The notes beneath the pieces are model-generated. The model saw nothing but the letters and a program-made list of their open reading frames with translations. It searched no databases and was not told where the DNA came from. Positions 10,873 through 20,249 of a DNA stretch of 43,813 bases are shown here, one piece after another (within the stretch, counting starts at the first letter, position 1; each line of letters starts with the position of its first letter). A program made the position numbers and the translations under genes. This stretch comes from Nemertoderma westbladi (lineage: Eukaryota > Xenacoelomorpha > Nemertodermatida > Nemertodermatidae). The stretch spans positions 1 through 43,813 of the forward strand of contig JAUCBJ010000903.1 of the NCBI GenBank assembly GCA_032718475.1. Direction: 5' to 3'.

Positions 10873-11041
10873 ATCTAGCTTGGGAAATTAAACATATACA
10901 CAAAGACCCGTAATATAGTGTCATTTTCTAATGACACAGACACCGTCCCCCCATTCAGATTACTTACAATGGGAGGCGTTTTAAAAAATAGAGACACTGG
11001 ATTAGTTTGGATTATATTTTTTAGAATAGATTTTAATAGAG

Positions 11042-11052
11042 ACGGGAACACT
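11042..11052. repeat. Target-site duplication, left copy
   Basis: ACGGGAACACT here is repeated exactly at 12435-12445, immediately outside the 5'-truncated LINE. This is the expected product of target-primed reverse transcription. Confidence 0.85.
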
Positions 11053-11078
11053 ACTACTAGTATCGGCATGCTGCATTT

Positions 11079-11573
11079 TTAAGAATGCTGTGCCGGCTTG
11101 TCGACAAAATTGCGCCGCCACAACTCCCTATCACCCATGACATTTGCTAGATCATCCGCATCTTCAAGGCCAGTGTCCTTTAAGATGCGTCTCAAGAAAG
11201 TCATGGGCTGTCCACCATGCTTATTCACTCCATGAGGCTGCCAAAGTACAAGATTATGCACTGGCTGGTCCTCACGGCGAAAGCAATGTCCTGCAAAGCG
11301 GAGGCGATTTTGTTCTAGTGTCAAGCTTGGGGGAACCAATGAGACACCTATGTTATATAGTGTCTGGTTGGAGATGTGTGCATTGTACTTGACACAATGA
11401 ACCCGGCGTAGCATTCTTGTGAATGTGCCATCCAGAGATTTGGTGTCCTCAGCAGTTAGAGCCCAGCATGGACTCCCATAGAGGAGTACTGGAACTACTG
11501 CTGCTCTACATAATCGGACCTTAAGTTTCCGATTAATTCTCGGTGACTTCCAAATCCTGGAAAGCCTATTCAA
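11079..11573 (-). pseudogene. LINE reverse transcriptase, C-terminal fragment
   Basis: Carries the region downstream of the RT palm: LYGSPCWALT, then LEQNRLRFAGHCFRR, then RRILKDTGLEDADDL. These are conserved at the C-terminus of endonuclease-type LINE ORFs. It is open to its natural stop. It is separated from the RT palm fragment by a frame disruption between 11573 and 11724, where both family copies carry lesions. No independent start is expected. Confidence 0.85.
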
Positions 11574-11723
11574 GGCTGCCCATGCCTTTCCCTACGTATT
11601 CGAAGGTCCTCACCTGACTTCCGGATCCATGATCCCAGGTAACAGAAGTCGTCCACATGCTCAAGCATACCATCCTTTGAGCTTATGCTCATCCGATCAG
11701 AGACTTGCTGAGAACTTTCAAAG

Positions 11724-12380
11724 TTAACTGTCAAAGTCATCAGCAAAGTCTAGATCAGTTAGGTACTTGGCAGGATTTCCTCGACTTCTGGAGCCAGTAG
11801 GTGGAGTTATCATCACCCCATCATCATTATGATGATCTAAGGACATGCGTAGAACATAGTCAACCACAATTATGAACAAGAATGGTGCAAGTGTGTCTCC
11901 CTGGAGGACGCCCCATAACACTTCAAATGGTTCTGTGTCACCATCAACAGTAGACACAAATGTTGTCGAACCATCGTATACTGATCTGATTGCTGCAATA
12001 ATTTCATCAGGAATCCCATATAATGAAAGTATGCTGAACATACGTGAGCGGGAGACTGAATCAAAGGCCTTGAAGAAGTCAACAAAGATAACAGCCAGAT
12101 GCCTGTCTTTCTTTTTTGATAACTCTTCAATTATCCTTCTAAGTGCCAAAATGGGCTCCATGGTCCCACGACCTTTACGGAACCCATTCTGATTTCCACG
12201 GAGCAGTCTCTCAATGGGATCCCTGATGCGATTTAATAGAATTCTATTGTATAGCTTTGCAGCAATCGATATCAATGAGATTCCCCGTAAAGAACCATAG
12301 AGTGTTAGGTTGCCCTTCTTGGGAACTGGCACCAACTTATTTGTTTTCATTTCTTGTGGGACTCTTGTTGTACGGTACAT
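11724..12380 (-). pseudogene. LINE reverse transcriptase palm fragment, internally deleted
   Basis: RT motifs appear in order: LVPVPKKG, LRGISLISIAAKLYNRIL, NQNGFRKGRGT, FVDFFKAFDS (first catalytic Asp), WGVLQGDTLAPFLF, and DLDFADD (catalytic pair). Directly after FADD the frame ends. Compared with the sister copy at about 22.64-22.74 kb, roughly 120 bp are missing here (the GVLSESLEGAQRLL region), joining the FADD codons to the later LTVNFES region out of frame. The element is therefore not able to encode a full protein. Confidence 0.88.
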
Positions 12381-12434
12381 GTCTACTATGATGGGATAGA
12401 TGAGCTTTGATGAGCAAGATGAGATGAGCTTTAA

Positions 12435-12445
12435 ACGGGAACACT
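12435..12445. repeat. Target-site duplication, right copy
   Basis: ACGGGAACACT, identical to 11042-11052, abuts the 5'-truncated end of the minus-strand LINE. Confidence 0.85.
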
Positions 12446-12690
12446 CTGGTCAATAGCTTCGCCCGTGTAATAAACCAACTCGGGTATTAGAGCTAAAAAA
12501 TGCTTATTTTTTACAAAAAGTATGTTAATAGTTAATAATAACATAATAATAATAATAATGTCGTAATAACTATAATATCATCATGTTTTATTAAGGCAGA
12601 AATATTATATTATTATTATACTGTATATAATATTTTTATATATATTATATACTTATTATATATAATATTATATTTTTTTTCTGTAGTCAG
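12446..12690. other. AT-rich low-complexity spacer
   Basis: ATAATAATA and TATATAAT runs with no coding or RNA signal. It separates the truncated LINE from the 5' fragment of a related element. Confidence 0.6.
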
Positions 12691-13920
12691 GTCAGGATCC
12701 CCAGATCCTGGTACCATTATGGCAGTAATGTGGTACTACCTGTAGCTGTCAGCCCAGTAGGGCAGGCCCGATAAGCGTCTGTAGCCTATTCAAGATTTAG
12801 TTGATCAATAGTGGGTTGGTAAAACGCACGCCCCTCTGTCTATACTGGATGCTCCTCTACTAGCTAACCCAACCCAGGATGCACACTTGGTTCAGGGTGT
12901 AACAAAAGGACCCCTACAGTCGGCAGCAGCGCTGTAGGCCATGGATAGGCGGAAGGTAATCAACCATCGGCTAGCCATGCAGACAAGGTCGGCGGAAGGT
13001 ATAATCAACCACCGGCGGCCTACTGCGAAGACGCTTGTAGGAGTTGCGACCACAGGCGGTTTACTCCCGCAACTGAAATATATGAGAATGATAACCCTCC
13101 AGGAGAAATACCGGCTCGGTCGTCGCCCGGGTCACCAAGGACCGCGTCCCTCAGTGGTTCACAAGGCTGGGGTCGAAAAATCGGCTACTGGAACAGAAGA
13201 CAGAGAAGAAAGAAGAACCAACCTGTTGAAATGTAAAAAGACACTAAAGATTACTACAATGAACGCACGCACGCTGAAAGCACATATCAAACAGGGTGAC
13301 ATGGTCGCTCTGGCAATGGAATATAACATCGACATCATCTGCATCCAAGAACATCGGATTTGTCATGAAGACACTGCCATGAAGTACAATGACATTGGAA
13401 ATGGATGGACGTTAGTAACAAGCTCAGCAGAAAGAAATTTGGCCAATGCATCAATTGGTGGAGTGGGAATTCTGTTAAGCCCATTTGCACTTCAGACCCT
13501 AAACGTAAACAACATCGAATCAATAAATTCCAGGGCCATGATTGCAACATTTGATGGGAATCACAAGCCAACACTAATATGTTGCTACAGTCCAACCAAT
13601 GCCTCAGAGACAGAACAAGCAGTCACGTTTTATGAAGATCTGACTGGACTTATAAAAGACATTCCGAAACACAACGTCAAAGTCATTGCTGGTGACCTGA
13701 ATGCTAAAATTGGCCCAGAAGACATCAAGGGTTAGACCAATAACACCAGTTCTAACAGAATGGGTACTTACTTTTAGACCTAATGGAAGAATGTGGATTG
13801 ATATCAAAAAACACCATAATTGAAAAGAGTAAGGGGAAGCTATGGACCATTTTCAATACTCTAATGGATCCAAAGCACAACTGGATTACATCCTTCACTC
13901 TTAAAAGTGGGTTGTCAAAG
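12691..13920 (+). mobile_element. LINE fragment retaining the 5' leader and endonuclease, truncated at its 3' side
   Basis: A GC-richer leader starts about 12691, with CCTACAG at 12913 and CTGTAGG at 12932 forming a small hairpin just before the ATG at 12941. It runs into an endonuclease-coding region that breaks at 13735 and continues in another frame as LMEECGLISKNTII and KGKLWTIFN to about 13900. RT is absent. Loss of the 3' rather than the 5' end is atypical for LINE insertion and suggests later deletion or recombination. The exact ends are not resolved. Confidence 0.65.
12941..13735 (+). pseudogene. LINE AP-endonuclease fragment, 264 codons
   Basis: Begins at ATG (GCCATGG). About 100 basic residues precede the exonuclease-endonuclease-phosphatase domain, which starts at LKITTMNARTL. 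The expected landmarks are the metal-binding Glu in CIQEHR (residues near 135), GGVGILLS, CCYSPTN, and GDLNAKIG near 250. The stop follows at once, before the DY and SDH motifs, so the domain is incomplete. Downstream fragments of the same protein continue out of frame. It is a relative, but not a close copy, of the endonuclease at 20.9-21.5 kb. Confidence 0.8.
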
Positions 13921-14021
13921 TGTTAAGGTATCTGAAATATTCAACAAGATTATCTTATCAAATACGACTGTTTAGATATCTTAACAAAGTAACAATATTA
14001 ATTTGTTAAATTTGACAAGAT

Positions 14022-14158
14022 ATCTGATCAAATCCAATTCAGGAAACCAACCAAAGAGATTAGTCTTTCAAGAAATCTAAACCAGTCATATATTGTCATT
14101 TGACAAGGTATCTGATCAGATACTATTCAGGAAACTAGCCAATAGGATTAGCTCTTTC
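14022..14158. repeat. Direct duplication, about 61 bp, period 76-78
   Basis: TTTGACAAGATATCTGATCA at 14022 recurs as TTTGACAAGGTATCTGATCA near 14098, and both are followed by ATTCAGGAAAC and GATTAG. The copies are diverged, so the duplication is old. TATCTGA/AGATATC words also occur just upstream. Confidence 0.75.
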
Positions 14159-14166
14159 CAAACTGA

Positions 14167-14185
14167 CCCCCCCCCCCCCCCCCCC
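14167..14185. repeat. Poly(C) tract, 19 C
   Basis: Uninterrupted run of 19 C following CTGA. Confidence 0.9.
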
Positions 14186-14865
14186 ACTATCCAGCTCTTT
14201 TAGGGTTAAAAATGACACCATCTAATTGTCACTGTGTGAGTTTTTCAGGAAGGTCTTGAAATATCCGTGTCAGTCATATTATTTGACCGAATATATAGAA
14301 TGCATGGGGCTTTAAAAACTGGGGCACCATAGATCCTGATTTGACATTATTAAAAACGTGTTGTTGTTCTGTGCCCTAACTAGAGAGCTTCGCTGTAAAT
14401 TTGGTTTTAACCCTCTACTGCATGAATTATTATTTTTTAGTTGAAAAATTTTTTTTCAATGTTTTTCCTGCACAAATTGGTTTAAAATATACAAAAAGTT
14501 AAAATAAAAAATATATTTTTACTCAATTTTTGTTATTGTATCAAATATGCTACAACATGTGGATAGCAGAGTGGAGTACACAAAAGTGGAAAATATTGTG
14601 TGGAGTCCCACCATTTTACCTGATTCTGATAATCGAATTCATATACAGTAGCACAATGTCTGCTACAACAAAGTGTACTACAATTACCTTTTGGAATCTA
14701 GCGAGAGAAAATATAATATTTTTTTATTATTTTTAATAGGAATGCCTGTCGATGGTATAACAACCCTGCAATATTTTTATTTTGAAAAGTTCCAATATTA
14801 TAGCATTTTTTGCTTATCAAACACGTTCAATTTATATATAAATGATTTAATTTAAGTGGTAGCAA
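14186..14865. other. AT-rich non-coding stretch
   Basis: No gene is supported. The short frames at 14530-14855 are hydrophobic AT-codon artefacts. Confidence 0.55.
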
Positions 14866-15053
14866 TATCTAAAACATTGATTCTATTAGTGTACACTAGG
14901 TGGGTGGCATTGTATCTAAAACATTGATTCTATTAGTGTACACTAGGTGGGTGGCATTGTATCTAAAACATTGATTCTATTAGTGTACACTAGGTGGGTG
15001 GCATTGTATCTAAAACATTGATTCTATTAGTGTACACTAGGTGGGTGGCATTG
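14866..15053. repeat. Perfect tandem repeat, 47-bp unit, four copies
   Basis: Four copies starting TATCTAAAACATTGATTC, with identical 47-bp spacing and no differences seen by eye. Each contains the 12-bp palindrome TAGTGTACACTA. The perfect identity points to very recent amplification. Confidence 0.93.
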
Positions 15054-16169
15054 TAATTTTTTCACTTTATATCGTTGTAGTATATGTGGATACCAATTAA
15101 TTGTTTGGTTTCTTATAAAAGTGGGAATAATTCAAGGTAAGAAAATTAATTATAACATTATTTGTAGTCTAACGTGATGACTATGATGACTATTCTTCTT
15201 TAAATGACTTGTTTTATTGCAATTCGTCAGTTTTACCGAGACTTTGTGCATTTTGTTATGAGGTGCAAGAGGTGTTTAGTAAGTAATAAAATAAATAAGC
15301 AACATTTTTCGTTTATACTTTTCCAGGTCCAAATTCGTGTTATGGTATTATGTTATTGTTATTGTGCTCTGGTGTTTTTGTCTAGTTTATTATTATTATT
15401 CGTCAATAAATTATCTATCTATCAATATAGAAAATAATTAAAATATAATAACGACGTTTATTCTACGGCGTGTATTCCTGGTGATCCCATTACTTGTTTG
15501 AGTATAATAATTATTGATTAAATCCCTCTACTCTACAGCTGCATTGTAATGTTCTCTCTTCTAGAGATCTGAGAATTGCGAAATTTACCAACAATTGTTA
15601 ACACAAAAAAGCCCGAGGAGGTCTGGAAATAATATTTATTATACCTATCGCTATCAATATTTCAAATTTTTGGCAATGGAGTCAGAATTTTTGATATAAA
15701 AAGTAGATAATTTGGTAACAAATTATATCAGTAATAAAGTTAATTTTACGATAACTCTGAGATGAAATATATGATTTACAATTTAGAATTTCTTAATAAC
15801 ATCTCCATGCATCGCAAAAGATATTGAACTTGGAAGTTAAAGTGAAAACAATAGTGTATGCTCTTTCAAATGCACAAAAACAAAAAGTGTTATGTTAATC
15901 CTACATAACAACGGAAATTGGATGATTCCAAACAATCATAATAAAATTCATTTAATATTTTAATCAATAAATAATAATAAAATGTGTTAACGGCATTAAC
16001 AGTTATCAAACGGTTAAGTGCCGCACACATACAGACACACATACACACATACTCTAGAATTACAGAAATAAATATACCATTTACAAATACATAATAACTT
16101 AATTAATTGGTATTCCATTGAGTTCAGATTACTTTCAGTGTTCTTCGAAGCAACAAGGGTTAATTATAA
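15054..16169. other. AT-rich intergenic DNA downstream of the IAP gene
   Basis: No supported gene. It holds a short CA-rich segment at about 16025-16050. A minus-strand polyadenylation-like AATAAA (plus-strand TTTATT at 15635-15640) lies about 530 bp past the IAP stop. It is a weak candidate only. Confidence 0.5.
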
Positions 16170-17723
16170 TTACCCAAGGAATATTTTGAGTGTCGCTTTG
16201 ATAGGTTTCTGACAGACTACGCACTTATCCTCAGCGTCGGCGCACTGGGCGCACCAGATGAGATGGGCACAGGGCAGCACCATAAAGGATGAGTTCTCCT
16301 TGCGACAGCCCTTACACAACCGCTCGTCACGGAGTCGCACTAATTCCTCGAGTTGCGTCTCATTGTTAGCGGCGTGCGGGGGCGCCGGATCTGCCCCCCA
16401 CCCAGCCCCCTTCGATCCCTCTGAGGGCTGCTTCTGCTTCTGATTGGTCGGCGATATTCCCAACTCACCCAAGGCCATCACCGCGTCTAACAGCTGTTCG
16501 ACACCCATGTTCCTATTGGTGGAATTAACCAGCGCTTCGGCAACTAACTCCTTAGGGAATCCCATTTGGACGACCATTTTCGCGTCTTTACTTTCTAGAA
16601 TCCCCTGTATCTCCTCGGCGTTGCGTTGACGACTCCCGAATACTACGGGACGCGGCGTCGGCTGCTGTCGGAAGTCGTTGAGGAACTCCGGGTCCATGTT
16701 CCGAGCGAGGAACCCGCAGTTCGGAGAATACTTGGCGTGTTCCACCAGGGGGTCGTCGCCGCAGACCCAGGAGCGCAACGAGACCCCGCAGTCGAAACAA
16801 CGCACGATGTCGTGGCGACCTCGGTAGTAGAGTCCGGCTCCGGACAACGCAGTCGCCGGGACCGGAACGTCGCGGTCCCAATGCCGCGGGAACGTCGCTA
16901 GTCGGGACTCCTCCGTGGCGAACTGAACCGGAACAACCTCCCCGGCGTAGGTGTTCGGAGACAATTGGTTGTCCCCCAACGCACCGTCGCTACACTTAAC
17001 GAGTTTCTCCAAGAGGAACGCAACGACTATAGGAATTTTCGGACGAGGAGCGAGTTCGGGTAGAGGAATGTTGCCGCAGTCCAACCCGTGTACGAAGGGG
17101 CATTGCGGCGAGAAGTTCCGATGGTGTTCCATGGGGGAGGTGCAACGCGGTACCGGATCCGCCTGAAATCCGCACGCGAAACATTCGCAGATCTTCCCTT
17201 GGCCCCGGAAGAAGAAGCCAGCTTCGGCGAGGTCTTCTGGGGAGTGGTCGCGGTCGAACCAGGAAGGAGTGTCGAAGGATTGTAGGCGGTATCGGTGCGA
17301 CTTCATTAGCGAGTTGGATTGTCGGATTTGCGCGGCTTTGCGATCTGTGTTGTAATCCGGGTAGTCAGGGGGTGCGCACGGCACCGAGTCGGTTTCGTAT
17401 AGAGGGGCGTCGCCGCTTCCACCGCTAGGAACCGCTTCTATCCCGTTTATAAACGGACAGTTCGGGAAGCGTTCCTTATGAACGGAGGCAACGTCGTCAC
17501 CTTCGTTCCATTCCGGAACCACGACGCCGCACGAGAAACATAAAACCTCCGCGTGGATCCCCATAAAGTAGAACCCGGATTTGGCCAGTTCGCGAGGATG
17601 GATTTGTCCGGCGTCCTCCGAGGGGTATCCCCGGAACGATAACAGTCGAGTGTTGTAATCCTTCATCATGTTGTTTTTATTGAGAGTGGTACGGGTGGTA
17701 CGAGTAACGGGTGGTCGAGGCAT
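16170..17723 (-). CDS. Inhibitor of apoptosis protein, three BIR domains plus UBA plus RING (XIAP-like)
   Basis: A 517-residue uninterrupted frame. BIR1 (about 22-93) has zinc ligands C62, C65, H82 and C89. BIR2 (about 142-212) has C181, C184, H201 and C208. BIR3 (about 272-340) has C309, C312, H329 and C336. A UBA-like helix bundle is at about 379-418. The C-terminal RING has C470, C473, C485, H487, C491, C494, C501 and C504 and ends with the typical KIFLG-type tail. The order and length match XIAP/cIAP-type proteins without CARD. Family members bind caspases and IAP antagonists through BIR grooves and act as cytosolic E3 ubiquitin ligases. BIR1 and BIR3 keep the W..GDD segment; BIR2 replaces it with DPVPRCTS, so its peptide groove is probably altered. 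The start is the first ATG in ACAACAATG. No intron interrupts the coding region, and its GC (roughly 55-60% by eye) is far above the flanks. This could mean an old retrocopy, a naturally single-exon gene or transfer. No poly(A) scar or target duplication is seen. A viral origin is unlikely given the animal-type architecture. Confidence 0.95.
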   Translation of the reverse strand: MPRPPVTRTTRTTLNKNNMMKDYNTRLLSFRGYPSEDAGQIHPRELAKSGFYFMGIHAEVLCFSCGVVVPEWNEGDDVASVHKERFPNCPFINGIEAVPSGGSGDAPLYETDSVPCAPPDYPDYNTDRKAAQIRQSNSLMKSHRYRLQSFDTPSWFDRDHSPEDLAEAGFFFRGQGKICECFACGFQADPVPRCTSPMEHHRNFSPQCPFVHGLDCGNIPLPELAPRPKIPIVVAFLLEKLVKCSDGALGDNQLSPNTYAGEVVPVQFATEESRLATFPRHWDRDVPVPATALSGAGLYYRGRHDIVRCFDCGVSLRSWVCGDDPLVEHAKYSPNCGFLARNMDPEFLNDFRQQPTPRPVVFGSRQRNAEEIQGILESKDAKMVVQMGFPKELVAEALVNSTNRNMGVEQLLDAVMALGELGISPTNQKQKQPSEGSKGAGWGADPAPPHAANNETQLEELVRLRDERLCKGCRKENSSFMVLPCAHLIWCAQCADAEDKCVVCQKPIKATLKIFLG

Positions 17724-18514
17724 TGTTGTAGCAACTGCTAGCAGTGCTAGGCAGCCAGGCAGCTAGGTTCCCTAACTAAACTAGGCCTATCGTAATTGAT
17801 TAGACCTGAAGAAAATTTCACAATCAGACAGGCAGACAGCAGGAAAGAGGAAAATGTGAAACTTTCAGAAAGGTAAAGAGTAAAATGTGATTCTTTAATA
17901 AAAAGGTTAAGAGTAAAATCTGTGGAGAATGAGTAAAGTGGCCGCAAATCACCACCGAATCTTTAAGTTTCGGATCAACATTTACTTCAGTTTTAAAATC
18001 CTGTCGTTTGTAAGCTGTAAGCGTAATACTGTAATATACAGTAATAGACTGTAGGGCTAATATTTATACTGCTGCTGTGCTGTACTGTTTACTTATGTTT
18101 ACTGTGTTACAGCTCCATCAGTAACGGCAAACTGTAACAGTTCGCTGTACCGGTAAAGCAGTAGGCCTACGGCACTACAGCCCATATGCTGCTGCAGCTC
18201 CATCATTATTTTCAATACCAATTCACTACCACACAACTGCACAGTTTAGGCCTACCAGCTCCAAATCAGAGACCAGCAATTCCGTATGGGATTTAGGAAT
18301 TACACAACTTCCAAACTCCATGTCCTCAGTCCATGGACGAAACAATAGTTACGCGTTCAAAATATCTGTACAACATAACAAATAAACAGTTCAATAAAGA
18401 TAGTTTGTTGTTGTTAACTTAGAATATCCGCCCAAATGGAGGGACGTGAAAATGATGCTTTAATATAAATAAATAGTGCGGTTGGTTTTACTAAATAAAT
18501 GGAACGGCGGTAAA
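17724..18514. other. Spacer between the CNG channel and IAP genes
   Basis: Upstream region of the minus-strand IAP gene and downstream region of the minus-strand CNG gene. It contains degenerate CTGTA/TACAG words, AGGCCTA palindromes and a short duplication of AAGAGTAAAAT around 17875-17917. I see no convincing TATA or initiator at the expected spacing, and no further coding exon. Confidence 0.5.
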
Positions 18515-18738
18515 TTATGGAACGTATATTGGTTCTATCAGACGCGCCATTACTCTAACCTCATTAGACTTTGGTGGACAGCCTCCGCTTTGCTGCATCC
18601 GGGCTCTCGCGTGTTCTTCCAGAATTGCCTCCGCTTCTGGGTATTCCTTTAGCGCCCCGAGGAGATCTTTCCTCGAAAGACAAAGAAGTTCAGAAAATCC
18701 AACGGAAATTACGTCAGCAGTTCGTTTGTTGCTCATTC
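18515..18738 (-). CDS. CNG channel exon: end of CNBD and C-terminus
   Basis: 224 bp. The acceptor is TATGTAG before 18738. It encodes [19 protein letters not shown], then the C helix ([18 protein letters not shown]), then a short tail ending at TAA. The preceding intron is 529 bp. Whether the tail is the true C-terminus depends on the weak donor at 18559 not being used. Confidence 0.82.
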
Positions 18739-20249
18739 CTACATACATTGCCATAAAACAACATTATGGTAATGCTAAATCGTGTCAAAATTAATACTTC
18801 CGTACGGTTATTAGGATATACACTATACAGTATATTTCTTTCTCAATTTGAATGCCCAAAAAAGTATTTGAATATGGGAAGGTCTCTTTCATGTTTTTAT
18901 TTAGGCTTTACTAAGGGAATGACTGCTCAGCTCACCAACATGGGCGGTCTTCTACAGTAAATAAACCTTTCACTTTTGTTTCCCAAGGTTCGAACTTTAG
19001 AGTTTATCGACCAGTGTAAGTAAAGGATGAAAGCCAAAGTGGGGCTAAATAAGAGGATGAGACTGGAGTTTTAAACTGCCCCCGGTGAACTTACGTTGAA
19101 AAAATTTAGTTTTTAATCGATTAATTTCTGCCAGCTAGGGCCATCTTCGGGATAATATATTATACAAATAGTTACCATCGCCCGTAATATTCCCATTCAA
19201 TTGGAGTCGTTGGATATGGTTTTAACCTATGATTAGAATCTATATCCTATGATCTATATGATTATACCTTCAATTTTTAGCAGAGATATTTCACCAAAGT
19301 AGGCTCCTTTTGTCAAAGTTGCCACAACTTTCCGTTCCTGATTTGGCAATGTTATTACGACTTCTAATTTACCGTGGTTAATAATGAACATTTCCCGACC
19401 AATCTCACCGATCTTGCAAACATAATCACCTAAAAACATTTTTAACAGGTTTTTAGTATTTCGGCATTTAATAACAATGTATTGCATATAATTATTATAT
19501 TTATGATAGTACAGTAGGCCTATCTATATAATAATGCAAAACTAAACTGAACTTAATGTTTATGAAAATGTTGAGAAGCAGCCAACCTAAACTTACTTGG
19601 AGAATAAATTGATGACTTCAGTTTCAATACCAATTCACATAAAAGACCTGCGTCGCATTCTTGAAACATTTTAACTTTTTTCAGAGTCTCCAAATGAACG
19701 TGAATTGCAATTTCAGTCCTGAAATACATGAACATTATTACAAACAAATAAATATAAGACGAACTTATCTATCACGGTATAACACAAAGATCCGAATACT
19801 GTTTGATCAGAATACCGGTGAATCAGGCAGCTAATACTACCGCCAGTTAGGCATCGATAGAGTATTGATGTCAACAATATTACCTGTGATACAAAACACA
19901 CATAATATTTACTATATTTCCCTGCAAGGTACAACGCAATAATATTGCGTTGTACCGCAATACCAGCAAAAAAATATATAAAATAAATTTCTGTGGTACC
20001 TCAGTCTCTCGGGTAACATATCCAACATTTCGGTTTCGTCTATGGCCTGAGTGGCATCCCAGGAATATTGGGACCATTTCTTCACTCGATTCTGCAGGGT
20101 CATTGGGACGTCTCTGTGGTTCATATAGAACTTCACTGAGTCCATCTTCGATTGGTATTCCGATTTAGCAGAGTTCATATTAGAGATGACGTCACCGACA
20201 TTGCCGACGACAGCAGCAAATACGAAAACACCAACCATAAATATACAGC
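18515..20249 (-). CDS. Cyclic nucleotide-gated channel, C-terminal part (four exons)
   Basis: Four minus-strand exons join in frame through GT-AG introns: 20249-20000, 19718-19597, 19429-19268 and 18738-18515. Together they encode about 251 residues. They run from the end of S6 ([13 protein letters not shown]) through the C-linker ([19 protein letters not shown]) and the junction EIAIHVHL to the cyclic-nucleotide-binding domain. That domain has [10 protein letters not shown], the phosphate-binding GAYFGEIS, and KRTADV, which keeps the Arg-Thr pair associated with phosphate and cGMP contacts. CNG channels are plasma-membrane cation channels gated by cGMP or cAMP in sensory cells. The S6 end and C-linker look closest to alpha subunits, but the [15 protein letters not shown] wording also recalls beta or invertebrate subunits, so subtype is open. 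The pore and upstream exons are not found in the window. A possible donor (GAG|GTTAGA at 18560/18559) means the last exon might be spliced further. Confidence 0.9.
19268..19429 (-). CDS. CNG channel exon: CNBD beta-roll with phosphate-binding cassette
   Basis: 162 bp. The acceptor is TTTTTAG before 19429. The donor is GAAG|GTATAA at 19268/19267. It encodes [23 protein letters not shown] and [10 protein letters not shown]. The intron to the previous exon is 167 bp. Confidence 0.88.
19597..19718 (-). CDS. CNG channel exon: C-linker to start of CNBD
   Basis: 122 bp. The acceptor is TATTTCAG before 19718. The donor after 19597 is a consensus A|GTAAGT. It encodes [19 protein letters not shown] and [11 protein letters not shown], the most conserved CNG stretch here. 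The intron to the previous exon is 281 bp. Confidence 0.88.
20000..20249 (-). CDS. CNG channel exon: S6 end and C-linker
   Basis: 250 bp. The acceptor is TTCTTTAG before 20249. The donor after 20000 reads GAG|GTACC. The exon enters in a split codon (two bases) and ends with AG, which pairs with G of the next exon to give Arg. Confidence 0.85.

Larger units (their letters stand above)
11053..12434 (-). mobile_element. 5'-truncated non-LTR retrotransposon with 11-bp target-site duplication
   Basis: Minus-strand LINE copy of 1382 bp. Its 3' end (at 11053) reads GCCGATACTAGTAGT. Its 5' end stops within the RT region near 12434. The flanks carry the 11-bp duplication ACGGGAACACT. A second copy of the same family lies in the opposite orientation at 20828-23439 and ends in the same CTAGTAGT. 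The coding remnants are annotated separately. Confidence 0.88.

Noticed and set aside
16258-17285. Additional ORFs on both strands within the IAP gene
   Set aside because: Shadows of a GC-rich coding sequence without recognisable domains.
16170-17723. Virus-derived IAP
   Set aside because: Viral IAPs usually have one or two BIR domains. Three BIRs plus UBA plus RING is the animal arrangement, and no other viral gene is nearby.
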